This document shows, one piece after another, positions 1-8,242 of a stretch of 64,000 bases of DNA (positions within the stretch are counted from its first letter, which is position 1; each line of letters begins with the position of its first letter). The stretch is from CALKZN01 sp050633785 (GTDB taxonomy: Bacteria > Pseudomonadota > Gammaproteobacteria > Arenicellales > Arenicellaceae). The stretch lies in contig JBOEHE010000020.1 in NCBI GenBank assembly GCA_050633785.1, positions 1 through 64,000 on the forward strand, in the 5' to 3' direction. The position numbers and the translations under genes were made by a program. The notes below the pieces were generated by a model. It worked only from the letters and a program-made list of their open reading frames with translations. It searched no databases and was not told the origin of the DNA.

Positions 1-183
1 CCACTTGACGAACCATATCCTGTTCATGCTGATGGAAATGGATTGCAAAATGTTCAGTCTGCAAAGTCCGCCAGTTCAATGATGGATTATATGAGAATGC
101 AGCAAAAACATTCGAAGAAAACAGACAATAAAATACACCAGAAACTATCAGGTGATGTGGTGAGAACCGGCTTAAATTCATAA
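1..183 (+). CDS. C-terminal end of an unidentified protein (partial)
   Basis: An open frame enters from the left edge in frame 1 and stops with TAA at 181-183, giving about 60 residues. The tail is hydrophilic and rich in Lys, Ser, Gln and Met, with a stretch reading MMDYMRMQQKHSKK. There is no recognisable domain, membrane segment or motif. It converges with the regulator gene ending at 206. The composition looks like a disordered or basic C-terminal tail. Family cannot be assigned without the missing 5' part. Confidence 0.5.
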   Translation, partial: PLDEPYPVHADGNGLQNVQSAKSASSMMDYMRMQQKHSKKTDNKIHQKLSGDVVRTGLNS

Positions 184-205
184 CAAAAAATAGCTATTTA
201 TAAGG

Positions 206-514
206 TTAAAGGTGTTTTGAACTGTCAATAATTTTCTGCAAGGACGCGATATAGTCTTTGAAAGCAGCATGTCCTGTATCTGTCAGCGAATAAAACGTAA
301 TCATGCGTTTCAACTGTTTTGCCTTACGCGCGTTTATGTATTGGTTCTGAATGAGCTTTTTCATATGAGCATCCAGATTGCCATCGGTTACCCCAGTCAA
401 CTCTTTCAGCTCAGAGAAACTGGCTTCTTCTCTGGCACACAGAAACGCCACTATCTGGGTGCGGGTAGGTTGATGTAAAAGAGGGTCTAATGCCCCTGAC
501 GACTCTTTAGTCAT
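206..514 (-). CDS. Winged-helix transcriptional regulator (HTH_34/ArsR-MarR-like)
   Basis: Small single-domain DNA-binding protein of about 102 residues. The order is a helix (DPLLHQPTRTQIVAFL), a helix-turn-helix (FSELKELTGVTDGNLDAHMKKL), and a basic wing (KAKQLKRMITFYSLTDTG), the layout of the family that regulates an adjacent membrane-protein gene. I chose the ATG at 514 because it forms an ATGA overlap with the stop of the upstream membrane protein gene, so the two are translationally coupled. An alternative start at 532 adds six residues. Two near-identical palindromes upstream of the operon (1591-1640) are plausible binding sites, implying autoregulation. No metal-binding cysteines typical of ArsR sensors are seen, so the signal is unknown. 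Confidence 0.8.
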   Translation of the reverse strand: MTKESSGALDPLLHQPTRTQIVAFLCAREEASFSELKELTGVTDGNLDAHMKKLIQNQYINARKAKQLKRMITFYSLTDTGHAAFKDYIASLQKIIDSSKHL

Positions 515-1554
515 TCCACTAATGCAATACAATCACATTGTTTACTCAAGAAATAAGGCAGGAAAAAGTCAAACCGCAAACCATCCAGCGTCGTGACATG
601 AACATATGACCATTGTCTGGCACTTTGAAATGGTTCACGATTTTCCCAATTTTTGCCCATGACACGAAAGCGATTTTCATAGTCTTTTCCATTGAAAACC
701 AGTTGTATGTTCTTGTTAATTTTGACCGTAACTTGCGGAGATTTTTCAGGCCAGATTGTAAATCGATCCACAGAAAAATCACCTGAAAGTTCACTTTTTG
801 CTGCTAATTCAAGAATATAACGCCCCTGAGGCTTTTCATCACTTAACTGGTAGACTGGCAGCTCACCTGGGTATTTCTCAATAGAATAGTGCAAGTAATG
901 TCCTGCGATAGTACCGGCTAGAATAAGTCCCCCGAGTACGATACTCGAAATAATATGGCGTGGGGTTGTGCCTTGTGTTGATGGCGTCAGTAACTCAGTC
1001 GCAGTAAAGCCAATAATGAGAACACTGACACCAAACCAGACTAGAGTGGAGGCAGGCACCTGCAAAAAAACAAGAAGTGTACTGAGTAAGGCAAAAACAG
1101 CTCCTGACCAGCAATACCAGCGATTTGAAAATAAACCTAAATAGAAAAATATAATGCTGACTATATAAATATAACTGACTTGCACTACCGGGTTGTTAGC
1201 AAATACCAAAGCTAATACGTATATGGTTGTTATAATCAACAAACTGAAAATTACCGCACGCATGATTTGCTTTTGCACCATTGGCATCACCTGCTCGTGC
1301 CGTGCTTTCCAGCGCAAGGTCAAATGCCTGTCAATAAAAAACACCAGACACAGGGGTAATACCAGGCTGATTATATCAATGGCTCTTCTCACATTGTCAT
1401 CTGCAATGAAATGCCACAGATACTCGGAGAAGATGGGTTGCAAGCCAATAACCAGTCCCCACAAAGGCAGAGTATAAGGACACAACTGAAACCCACTGCC
1501 TTTTTGCAACATGGATTGAATCAGGTCAAGCTGCTGTTTAGCTGTCTGTGACAT
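511..1554 (-). CDS. Polytopic membrane protein with soluble C-terminal domain
   Basis: A 347-residue protein of unrecognised family. The N-terminal roughly 230 residues contain about six or seven hydrophobic segments (for example LWGLVIGLQPIF, IISLVLPLCLVFFI, AVIFSLLIITTIYVLALVF, IIFFYLGLF). The last 115 residues are polar and probably extracytoplasmic, with a C-terminal CDC motif. It is the first gene of a two-gene unit with the winged-helix regulator, overlapping it by 4 bp. A GAGG lies just upstream of the ATG at 1554. The pairing suggests the regulator controls this protein. Function unknown. Confidence 0.75.
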   Translation of the reverse strand: MSQTAKQQLDLIQSMLQKGSGFQLCPYTLPLWGLVIGLQPIFSEYLWHFIADDNVRRAIDIISLVLPLCLVFFIDRHLTLRWKARHEQVMPMVQKQIMRAVIFSLLIITTIYVLALVFANNPVVQVSYIYIVSIIFFYLGLFSNRWYCWSGAVFALLSTLLVFLQVPASTLVWFGVSVLIIGFTATELLTPSTQGTTPRHIISSIVLGGLILAGTIAGHYLHYSIEKYPGELPVYQLSDEKPQGRYILELAAKSELSGDFSVDRFTIWPEKSPQVTVKINKNIQLVFNGKDYENRFRVMGKNWENREPFQSARQWSYVHVTTLDGLRFDFFLPYFLSKQCDCIALVE

Positions 1555-1590
1555 TCAAGAAAACCTCAATATTGATATTAACTACAGCCA

Positions 1591-1640
1591 ACTCTGAAAA
1601 ACAGAGTTAATTCTCAGCAGTCTACTCTGAAATTCAGAGT
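1591..1640. promoter_or_regulatory. Pair of 17-bp palindromes, probable operator
   Basis: Two copies of ACTCTGA-N3-TCAGAGT type sequence lie 37 bp upstream of the membrane protein start. The first is ACTCTGAAAAACAGAGT at 1591-1607 and the second ACTCTGAAATTCAGAGT at 1624-1640. Start-to-start spacing is 33 bp, about three helical turns, so two dimers could bind the same DNA face. The arms are perfect inverted repeats in the second copy; in the first they extend to AACTCTG/CAGAGTT. The obvious candidate ligand is the winged-helix regulator encoded in the same operon. Binding is inference. Confidence 0.6.
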
Positions 1641-1701
1641 TCATCAACTGAGTACGCCTAATTTTCAAAAAAATATCTGCAGACAGACTGAATGCTGCTA
1701 A

Positions 1702-1822
1702 GGCCTGTTCACACTANNCCTCGGGGTACGAGGCAGAAATTATGCTGTTTAGTCGTTCTAAGCGCATTATTTCTAACAAAGTACTGGGTGCCCTCGGGGT
1801 AAAAATTTAGTGTAAACAGACC
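1702..1822. mobile_element. Fold-back (MITE-like) element, copy 1
   Basis: About 121 bp bounded by inverted ends: GGCCTGTTCACACTA at the left, and TAGTGTAAACAGACC at the right, whose complement matches at 13 of 15 positions. The interior also folds back: AGAAATTATGC (1736-1746) pairs with GCATTATTTCT (1764-1774) with one mismatch, and CCTCGGGGTA occurs near both ends. The right half shares AGTACTGGGTG and GGGTA with copy 2 at 27105. No coding capacity, so any mobility would need a transposase supplied elsewhere. Two unknown bases at 1717-1718 lie in the left arm, perhaps because the hairpin hampered sequencing or assembly. A TA dinucleotide flanks both ends. Confidence 0.6.
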
Positions 1823-1840
1823 CCTAGACCCATAGAGTGT

Positions 1841-3187
1841 TTATGCTAATTCTCTAATCGATTCACCCACTGCATTGATTAAGCTATCAATCTCTTGTTT
1901 TTCAACGGTGAATGGGAGCCCTATTTGAATGGTATCGCCACCATATCTAACGTAAAAACCTTTCTCCCAACACTTCATCGCTATTTCGAAAGGCCGAAGT
2001 AGCGGCTCTGCTGGAGACGGCTCAATTGTCAGCCCCCCAGCAAACCCATAATTACGTATATCGTGAATATATTGGGTGCCTTTCAAAGCATGCAAACTCT
2101 CCTCAAAATATGGAGACAATGATTTAACACGTGAAACCAATTGATCCTTTTCCAGAACATCCAATGATGCCAAGCCTGCCGCACAAGCAACTGGATGCGC
2201 AGAATAAGTATAGCCATGTGGCATCTCCAGTAAATACTCGGAGCCACCGGTTTGCATAAAAGTATCGTAAATCTCTTGTTTAACAACCATTGCTCCCAAG
2301 GGTATCGCGCCATTTGTCACTTGTTTTGCAATGGTCACAATGTCCGGTACAACACCGAATTCTTCTGCTCCCGTATTAGAGCCAACCCGCCCAAAAGCAG
2401 TAATAACCTCATCGAAGATCAATAGGATATTATGTTGAGTACAAATGTCTCGAAGGCCCTGCAAATAACCCTCAGGAGGTGGAATAACACCTGCAGAACC
2501 AGCCACTGGCTCGACAATCACCGCTGCGATATTAGCTGCATCATACAGCGCAATCATATCTTCCAGTTCACTCGTTAAGTGCGCGCCCTCTGCAGGCATG
2601 CCTCTAGTAAACAAATTCTCAGGCGACATGGTGTGCTGGAGATGAGACGTTTCAAGTGCTTGACCAAATAATGCTTTATTTGGAGCTATGCCACCGACAC
2701 TGATTCCTCCCCAGTTGACACCATGATAACCTTTCACGCGTCCGATAAAACGCGTTTTGCTTGATTGCCCTTTTTTGCGCCAATAGGCTCGCGCTACTTT
2801 TAATGACGTCTCTACCGAATCTGAACCTGAGTTTGTGAAAAAAACCCGATTCAAACCATCAGGCATGAATTCAGTAATACGATGCGCTAATTCAAATGAT
2901 TTAGGATGACCATGCTGGAAGGCTGGAGAATAATCCAATTCTTTCATTTGTTTCGCCACTGCTTCAGTGATCTCAGGTCGACTATGACCTGCACCGCAAG
3001 TCCATAAACCAGACAAACCATCAAACACTCTTCGGCCTTCAGCATCGATATAATATTTACCCTCAGCTGAGACAATCATACGCGGATTTTTTTTGAATTC
3101 CCGGTTTCCGGTATAAGGCATCCAATGGCTATCTAACTGTTCTTGAGAAAGGTTGCAGCTAGCTAACACTTTATTCTTACTTTGCAC
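1841..3187 (-). CDS. bauA: Class III omega-amino acid:pyruvate aminotransferase (BauA-like)
   Basis: PLP-dependent fold-type I transaminase. It resembles Pseudomonas beta-alanine:pyruvate transaminase along its whole length, which moves the amino group of beta-alanine or other omega-amines to pyruvate. Signatures are HWMPYTGNREFKKNP at the N-terminus, GLWTCGAGHSRPE, the phosphate-binding NSGSDSVETSLK, YHGVN, the cofactor aspartate in IFDEVITAFGR, and the Schiff-base lysine in IAKQVTNG (residue 288 from this start). I prefer the GTG at 3187, preceded by GAGG five bases upstream, because it gives 448 residues, the family length; a TTG at 3235 would add 16 residues lacking a ribosome site. A LysR gene is divergent, suggesting substrate-induced control. 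Substrate choice (beta-alanine, polyamine-derived amine) is inference. Confidence 0.85.
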   Translation of the reverse strand: MQSKNKVLASCNLSQEQLDSHWMPYTGNREFKKNPRMIVSAEGKYYIDAEGRRVFDGLSGLWTCGAGHSRPEITEAVAKQMKELDYSPAFQHGHPKSFELAHRITEFMPDGLNRVFFTNSGSDSVETSLKVARAYWRKKGQSSKTRFIGRVKGYHGVNWGGISVGGIAPNKALFGQALETSHLQHTMSPENLFTRGMPAEGAHLTSELEDMIALYDAANIAAVIVEPVAGSAGVIPPPEGYLQGLRDICTQHNILLIFDEVITAFGRVGSNTGAEEFGVVPDIVTIAKQVTNGAIPLGAMVVKQEIYDTFMQTGGSEYLLEMPHGYTYSAHPVACAAGLASLDVLEKDQLVSRVKSLSPYFEESLHALKGTQYIHDIRNYGFAGGLTIEPSPAEPLLRPFEIAMKCWEKGFYVRYGGDTIQIGLPFTVEKQEIDSLINAVGESIRELA

Positions 3188-3305
3188 ATTGACCTCGCAT
3201 TTAAATTTCAAGATATGAGAGTCATTATGGACCAACCATTAGATTAATAAATACAAACATATTAAACTTAACATAAGTGTATAGTTAACTATTTAAGTTG
3301 CAGCT

Positions 3306-4250
3306 ATGGCAAACAAGAACTCTACAAAAAATTTATTACCCCACAAGATTGGAGACACCCATATCCGCCTCTTACGGATATATAAAGCTGTGATCGAATC
3401 TGGTGGGTTTGCCTCTGCAGAGGTAGAATTAAATATCAGCCAACCAGCTATCAGTTTAGCGATCAGTGAGTTAGAAAGTTTACTCAATATGCGTCTGTGC
3501 AATCGTGGTCGCTCAGGCTTTTCAGTGACCAATGAAGGTGAAGCTGTTTATCAATCATCACTACAACTGTTAGGCAGTCTGGAAACCTTTAAATCTCAAG
3601 TCAATGCGATCAATAGAGAACTAAAAGGCGAGCTCAATATTGGCATTACTGACAATCTGGCGACCATACCGCAAATGCGTATCACGGATGCTCTTGCGGC
3701 GCTAAAAGACCGTGGTCCCGAAGTCGTTATCAACATTCGCATGATTCCACCCAAAGATATTGAAACCGCTGTGATAGATGGGCAACTGCATATCGGTGTT
3801 GTACCCGATATACGCACTCTTTCAAGCTTAAACTATATCCCACTCTACAAAGAGAAATCATTGTTGTACTGTAGCCATGATCACCCACTATTCAATAGCA
3901 ATAATTCCAAGCTAAGCCATACCCAACTTTCCCAATACGATGCAGTTCTACCCGTTTACCCACAAGCAAGAGAAATCAAACAACAGCAAAAACAACTGAA
4001 ACCAGCAGCAACCTCAACTGATAGAGAAGGAATCGCTTTCTTAATACTTACTGGACGATACATTGGTTTTTTGCCTACTCATTATGCGCAAAGTTGGGTC
4101 AAGGAAGGCGTATTAAGCGCAATCCTCCCTGGCAAGATAAACTTCATTACACATTACTCAGCCGTCACTCGGAAAGGGTCCCGAGCTAACTACATATTGG
4201 AAGCGTATTTGGAAGAATTAGAGCCGGTAAACAATAACGGTTTCAATTAA
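3306..4250 (+). CDS. LysR-family transcriptional regulator
   Basis: 314 residues. The N-terminal winged helix-turn-helix (about residues 20-80) carries the LysR hallmark GFASAEVELNISQPAISLAISELESLLNMRLCNR, followed by a linker helix and a periplasmic-binding-protein-like effector domain (from ELNIGITDNL). It is divergent from the BauA-like transaminase with about 118 bp between starts. This is the usual arrangement for a LysR activator of the neighbouring catabolic gene, so it may respond to an omega-amino acid or its product. The gene ends 9 bp from the convergent LysR gene. Function by family and context only. Confidence 0.85.
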   Translation: MANKNSTKNLLPHKIGDTHIRLLRIYKAVIESGGFASAEVELNISQPAISLAISELESLLNMRLCNRGRSGFSVTNEGEAVYQSSLQLLGSLETFKSQVNAINRELKGELNIGITDNLATIPQMRITDALAALKDRGPEVVINIRMIPPKDIETAVIDGQLHIGVVPDIRTLSSLNYIPLYKEKSLLYCSHDHPLFNSNNSKLSHTQLSQYDAVLPVYPQAREIKQQQKQLKPAATSTDREGIAFLILTGRYIGFLPTHYAQSWVKEGVLSAILPGKINFITHYSAVTRKGSRANYILEAYLEELEPVNNNGFN

Positions 4251-4259
4251 GAATCAAAG

Positions 4260-5156
4260 TCATTGTCGATCACTTAACCCTGATAAAAACTCAGCAAATA
4301 CCCTGACTTTTTCAGGTACATAAGCACGAGAAGCAAAGACCAACCAAATCGCACTATCAAATGTTCTTCCTGCTCCTTCCCAATCTGGAAGAACATTAAT
4401 TAAACGCCCCTCATTGAGATCCCTCTCAATAAGCCAGTCAGGCAACAATGCTATACCAGCACCATCACAGACACATCGGTGGATAGTTTGAGCATTAGAT
4501 ACGGCCACAACTGGATTGATCATGATTTCTTTTTCAATGGCACCTTTTCGAACCATCCAGCTAGACCTGAACTCGTCGTATAAGAAAGCAATTGTGGGAT
4601 GACATGCAATATCTTCTGGCACAACAAGCCGCTGAGCATTTTTCAAATATTCTGGGCTGGCTACAATTCGATAGGAAACATGAGTTAACTTACGTGCCAC
4701 CAAAGAACTATCCGCCAGTTTTCCGTGGCGTACCGCTAAATCTATTCGCTCGCTGATAATATCGATATGACTGTCTGAGAGTAAAAGCTCCAGTTTGATC
4801 TCAGGATACATATCTGTAAATGTCTTTAGCCTTGGAGCAATCATAGCTTGCCCATAAGACACTGAAGCGGTAATACGTAAAATTCCATGAGGCTTCTGCG
4901 TCTGATCAAGCAACTCTTCTCGAACCGCGTGAAATTCTTCAACCAAGGGTGCAATTCTTGCAAAAAAAATATCACCAGCTTTGGTTGGAGACAGGTGCCT
5001 GGTCGTACGTTGAAACAATCGCACGGCAAGATCAGTTTCTAACTTAGCAACCACTCTCGAAACCGATGAAGGTGCTATACCCAATTCCATAGCCACAGGA
5101 GCAAAGCCTCCAGCTCTGTATACGGCCATAAAAATACTTAAATGCTCAACATTCAT
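4260..5156 (-). CDS. LysR-family transcriptional regulator
   Basis: 298 residues, standard LysR length. The N-terminal helix-turn-helix reads MNVEHLSIFMAVYRAGGFAPVAMELGIAPSSVSRVVAKLETDLAVRLFQRTTRHLSPT, split between recognition helix and wing. The substrate-binding domain begins near residue 90 (GILRITASVSYGQAMIAPRL). It belongs to the CrgA/DsdC-like branch, with conserved SERIDLAVRHG. It is divergent from the azoreductase and SDR genes starting at 5278, which it probably controls. The effector may be a quinone or electrophile given the azoreductase, but that is inference. Confidence 0.85.
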   Translation of the reverse strand: MNVEHLSIFMAVYRAGGFAPVAMELGIAPSSVSRVVAKLETDLAVRLFQRTTRHLSPTKAGDIFFARIAPLVEEFHAVREELLDQTQKPHGILRITASVSYGQAMIAPRLKTFTDMYPEIKLELLLSDSHIDIISERIDLAVRHGKLADSSLVARKLTHVSYRIVASPEYLKNAQRLVVPEDIACHPTIAFLYDEFRSSWMVRKGAIEKEIMINPVVAVSNAQTIHRCVCDGAGIALLPDWLIERDLNEGRLINVLPDWEGAGRTFDSAIWLVFASRAYVPEKVRVFAEFLSGLSDRQ

Positions 5157-5277
5157 TCGTGCAAATTCTACACTAATAAAATGCTTTTTTCACAGTTTAT
5201 TGCGTACATTCAATCTGACAAAATGATCCAACAAATTCAATTCAGAAAGAATCAACCCTTTTAATCGAGGCAAACAC

Positions 5278-5889
5278 ATGTCCTATATTTTACGCATAGA
5301 CTCCAGTCCACGTTCAACAGAATCACATTCAAGACGAATAGCAAATTACATCGAAAATGCACTACTGGCTAAAAACTCAGAGCTGCACATACGTCGCCGA
5401 GATTTGGCCGCTATGTCCATACCCCATATCAACAACGATACAATTGCTGGTTTTTTCACGCCAGACAATGCTATGACTACAGAGCTACAACTGGCAACAG
5501 CACTGTCAAATGAACTGATAAGCGAACTCAAAGACGCCAGTATTTTGATTATCAGCGCACCTATTTATAATTTCTCAACACCTTCTGCATTAAAAGCCTG
5601 GATAGATCAAATTGTCAGAATAAATGCCACTTTTTCCTATGATGGAGAATCTTTTACAGGTCTAGTTTCTATCAAACAGGTATATTTAGCACTTTCCTAT
5701 GGTGCCTCAGGTTATGCTGACCAATTGGTTTCTATGAATTTTCTTGAGCCTTATCTGGTTTCATTAATGAACTTTCTGGGAATGGATCAAGTAGACATTT
5801 TCACAATTGAAGGTACCACCGGGGATGAGAACATAGTCGCTGCTGCTCATTCCCAATTAGAACTGGATATCAATCGCAGCATACTTTAA
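5278..5889 (+). CDS. azoR: FMN-dependent NADH-azoreductase (quinone reductase)
   Basis: 203-residue flavodoxin-like NAD(P)H oxidoreductase. The AzoR signature is clear: ILRIDSSPRSTESHSRRI for FMN phosphate binding near the N-terminus, then APIYNFSTPSALKAWIDQIVRINATFSYD around residues 98-125. The enzyme uses FMN and NADH to reduce azo bonds and, more physiologically, quinones by two electrons, protecting against thiol and electrophile stress. A GAGG sits 8 bases before the ATG. It is followed by an SDR dehydrogenase on the same strand, and a LysR regulator is divergent, so it is probably a small inducible detoxification unit. Confidence 0.9.
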   Translation: MSYILRIDSSPRSTESHSRRIANYIENALLAKNSELHIRRRDLAAMSIPHINNDTIAGFFTPDNAMTTELQLATALSNELISELKDASILIISAPIYNFSTPSALKAWIDQIVRINATFSYDGESFTGLVSIKQVYLALSYGASGYADQLVSMNFLEPYLVSLMNFLGMDQVDIFTIEGTTGDENIVAAAHSQLELDINRSIL

Positions 5890-5952
5890 GTAAAACTGTG
5901 ATACGTACAACTGATGAACACAATAGACAAACTCAACCAACGAGAAACGGAT

Positions 5953-6717
5953 ATGATTGATCTGACCAACAAAACTGCCTTAATTACTGGTGCCAGCCGA
6001 GGCATTGGGGCTGCTATTGCCAAAGAACTCTCTGCTTGTGGCGCTACAGTTATCCTTGCTGCTCGCACTGAAACTGCAATACAGAGCAATGCCCATGAAA
6101 TTAACACTGCGGGTGGCAAAGCCTATGCTATCAGCTGTGATGTCAGTCAATACAGTGAACTGCAAGCCGCCAGCTCATTTTGCCTTGAACAATCCGGTTC
6201 TCTTGATATTCTAATCAACAATGCAGGTGTGATAGAACCTATATCTCGATTGGCAGATTCAGATCCCGACCTTTGGAGCTGCGCTGTAGACATTAACTTT
6301 AAAGGTGTTTATTTTGGCATGCGTGCGGCAATACCCATCATGGAAAAACAAGGTTCAGGAACCATTATCAATCTGAGCTCCGGTGCCGCAAATGGTGCGT
6401 TAGAAGGCTGGAGCCATTATTGTTCAACCAAGTCAGCCGCTCAAAAGCTGACAGAATGTGCCCATAAAGAGTATTTCGACCGAGGCATACGGGTTATAGG
6501 GCTCAGCCCGGGAACAGTAGCAACTGATATGATGAGCACAATCAAAGAATCAGGAGTGAACCCGGTCAGTCAGCTTGACTGGTCTGTACATATACCAGCC
6601 GAATGGCCAGCAAAAGCAGTTGCCTATCTTTGCTCTGAAGGTGGTGATGATTTTGTCGGTAGTGACTTTTCACTGAAAACTGAGCTGGGAAGACAAAAAG
6701 TTGGCTTGCCCTGGTGA
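5953..6717 (+). CDS. Short-chain dehydrogenase/reductase (SDR)
   Basis: Classical SDR of about 254 residues. The Rossmann motif TGASRGIG is near the N-terminus, NNAG near the middle, and the catalytic Ser-Tyr-Lys set is seen in INLSSGAANG and HYCSTKSA (YxxxK). PG lies in GLSPGTVATDM. It reduces or oxidises an alcohol/carbonyl with NAD(P)H; substrate unknown. I prefer the ATG at 5953 (preceded by GAG 8 bases upstream) over the 5914 ATG, which adds 13 residues with no ribosome site. It lies 63 bp after azoR on the same strand, so the two are probably co-transcribed. Confidence 0.85.
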   Translation: MIDLTNKTALITGASRGIGAAIAKELSACGATVILAARTETAIQSNAHEINTAGGKAYAISCDVSQYSELQAASSFCLEQSGSLDILINNAGVIEPISRLADSDPDLWSCAVDINFKGVYFGMRAAIPIMEKQGSGTIINLSSGAANGALEGWSHYCSTKSAAQKLTECAHKEYFDRGIRVIGLSPGTVATDMMSTIKESGVNPVSQLDWSVHIPAEWPAKAVAYLCSEGGDDFVGSDFSLKTELGRQKVGLPW

Positions 6718-6777
6718 CATAAAGCCTTAACGCAGTGAATCTGGGAGCCACATCAAAAACATGAATGCTATTTCACA

Positions 6778-7995
6778 TTAATTAGCTCGCTTGAGTGGCT
6801 GCCATTGCAAATAGGTCAGGCAACGCCAACACCATTCCAATGGGCCATAACGAAAGCGAGCTAACCACCATGGCGATAGAACCAACTGCAAAACCCAAAC
6901 TCCAATCACAAACCCAAACTGTTCCAGACGATTGAGTTGAGCAAACAATCCCAGACCAGCACCATTAAAAATCAACAAGCCTAGAAGTGAGTGCATGATG
7001 TAGTTAGTTAATGCCATTCTGCCCACTGCTTGCAAACGCTCACGCAAGCCTGACCACAACTGCGATTGATTCCACAGCATAACCAAGCCGATATAACCAG
7101 CAACCGTAAAGCCCGTAGCCAGATTATTCCAGACACGTCCGCCCACTGCTGAATACAAATGATGCCAGTCATGCTGAATATACTGCCATAAACCCCACGA
7201 TGTCAGGGGTAAACCAACCCCAAATCCAATTAACAGTAAACGCTTATAGAACAAGAGGCTTTTTCTATTGGTCAACACGCCACTGGTATACAAAGCCATG
7301 CCAATAAGCATCATTCCTGCCGCACGGCCAAATACCTCAACATAGAATGAGCTATAAAATAATTCGCCTGCCAACGTAGCCGCCATGGGTTGATTAGGTG
7401 ATATAACCGCAGCTAATTGTTCCAAATAAGAACTTTGCCGCAAGGCAATTTCTTTAGCGATAGTCTGTGTAGCTGGTTGCCAGATTTCCGCCAGCATTGC
7501 TGAGTCAGCCTCACCCAAGGCCATAATGTCAAATTGTAAAATCAGTTGAAGCATGGCAGGAGCTAGAAACAACAACATGCCTGCGGTAAATTGCACCATA
7601 ACGCTCCAATTACGACACCAATACAAAAACAGACCGCATACAGCATAGACAGTCAGCACATCGCCTTCCCAGATAAAAATACTGTGGAACAAGCCAATGA
7701 CGAGCAACCAGAAAGTCCTGGAATAATAAACACCAAGCACTTTACGTCCCTTTTCAGCCAAAACAGACGCAATCAGCATCAGACTTGCACCGAATAACAA
7801 CGAAAACAGCCCCATCATTTTCTGATCGAACAACACGTGATTAATGCTGAAAACTACCGTATTCAGCATGGTTTCGTCGTAAGCATTCGGATTGAAATAA
7901 GCGGCATATGGATAAGCAAAACTAACGACATTCATCAATAGAATGCCTAATAAGGCAAAACCTCTTAATACATCGATTGATACAATCCGTTTCAT
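6778..7995 (-). CDS. DUF418 family membrane protein (YeiB-like)
   Basis: About 405 residues, polytopic inner-membrane protein. The family opening MKRIVSIDVLRGFALLGILLMNV and the C-terminal DUF418 region (GRMALTNYIMHSLLGLLIF, GPLEWCWRCLTY) are both present. About ten hydrophobic segments are visible. DUF418/YeiB proteins are often called transporters or acyltransferase-3-like, but no activity is established. The ATG at 7995 is preferred over an upstream GTG at 8004. It is transcribed convergently toward the SDR gene and followed by only about 60 bp. Confidence 0.85.
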   Translation of the reverse strand: MKRIVSIDVLRGFALLGILLMNVVSFAYPYAAYFNPNAYDETMLNTVVFSINHVLFDQKMMGLFSLLFGASLMLIASVLAEKGRKVLGVYYSRTFWLLVIGLFHSIFIWEGDVLTVYAVCGLFLYWCRNWSVMVQFTAGMLLFLAPAMLQLILQFDIMALGEADSAMLAEIWQPATQTIAKEIALRQSSYLEQLAAVISPNQPMAATLAGELFYSSFYVEVFGRAAGMMLIGMALYTSGVLTNRKSLLFYKRLLLIGFGVGLPLTSWGLWQYIQHDWHHLYSAVGGRVWNNLATGFTVAGYIGLVMLWNQSQLWSGLRERLQAVGRMALTNYIMHSLLGLLIFNGAGLGLFAQLNRLEQFGFVIGVWVLQLVLSPWWLARFRYGPLEWCWRCLTYLQWQPLKRAN

Positions 7996-8242
7996 AGAAC
8001 CCACATTTATATTGGCGTATTTTAATGCTGAATAGTTTTGATAAAAAACACTATACCAAGTAAGAAATGTATCTTCCGTATAACATTTGTATCACGCGTA
8101 TGTGCACAAATAGCAAGGCTATCAAAAGACATCCGCAGTCATGGACCCAAGTCCATTGAAACCTGCCATCTGACGCTTACATGTAATAGCGATAACGTTC
8201 ACTGACAAGAACAACAGCTTGGGCAACAGAAAAAGTGTGCAT

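Noticed and set aside
1193..1477. Plus-strand open frame of 94 codons inside the membrane protein gene
   Set aside because: It lies opposite a well-supported gene, has no ribosome site and no domain; it is a shadow frame.
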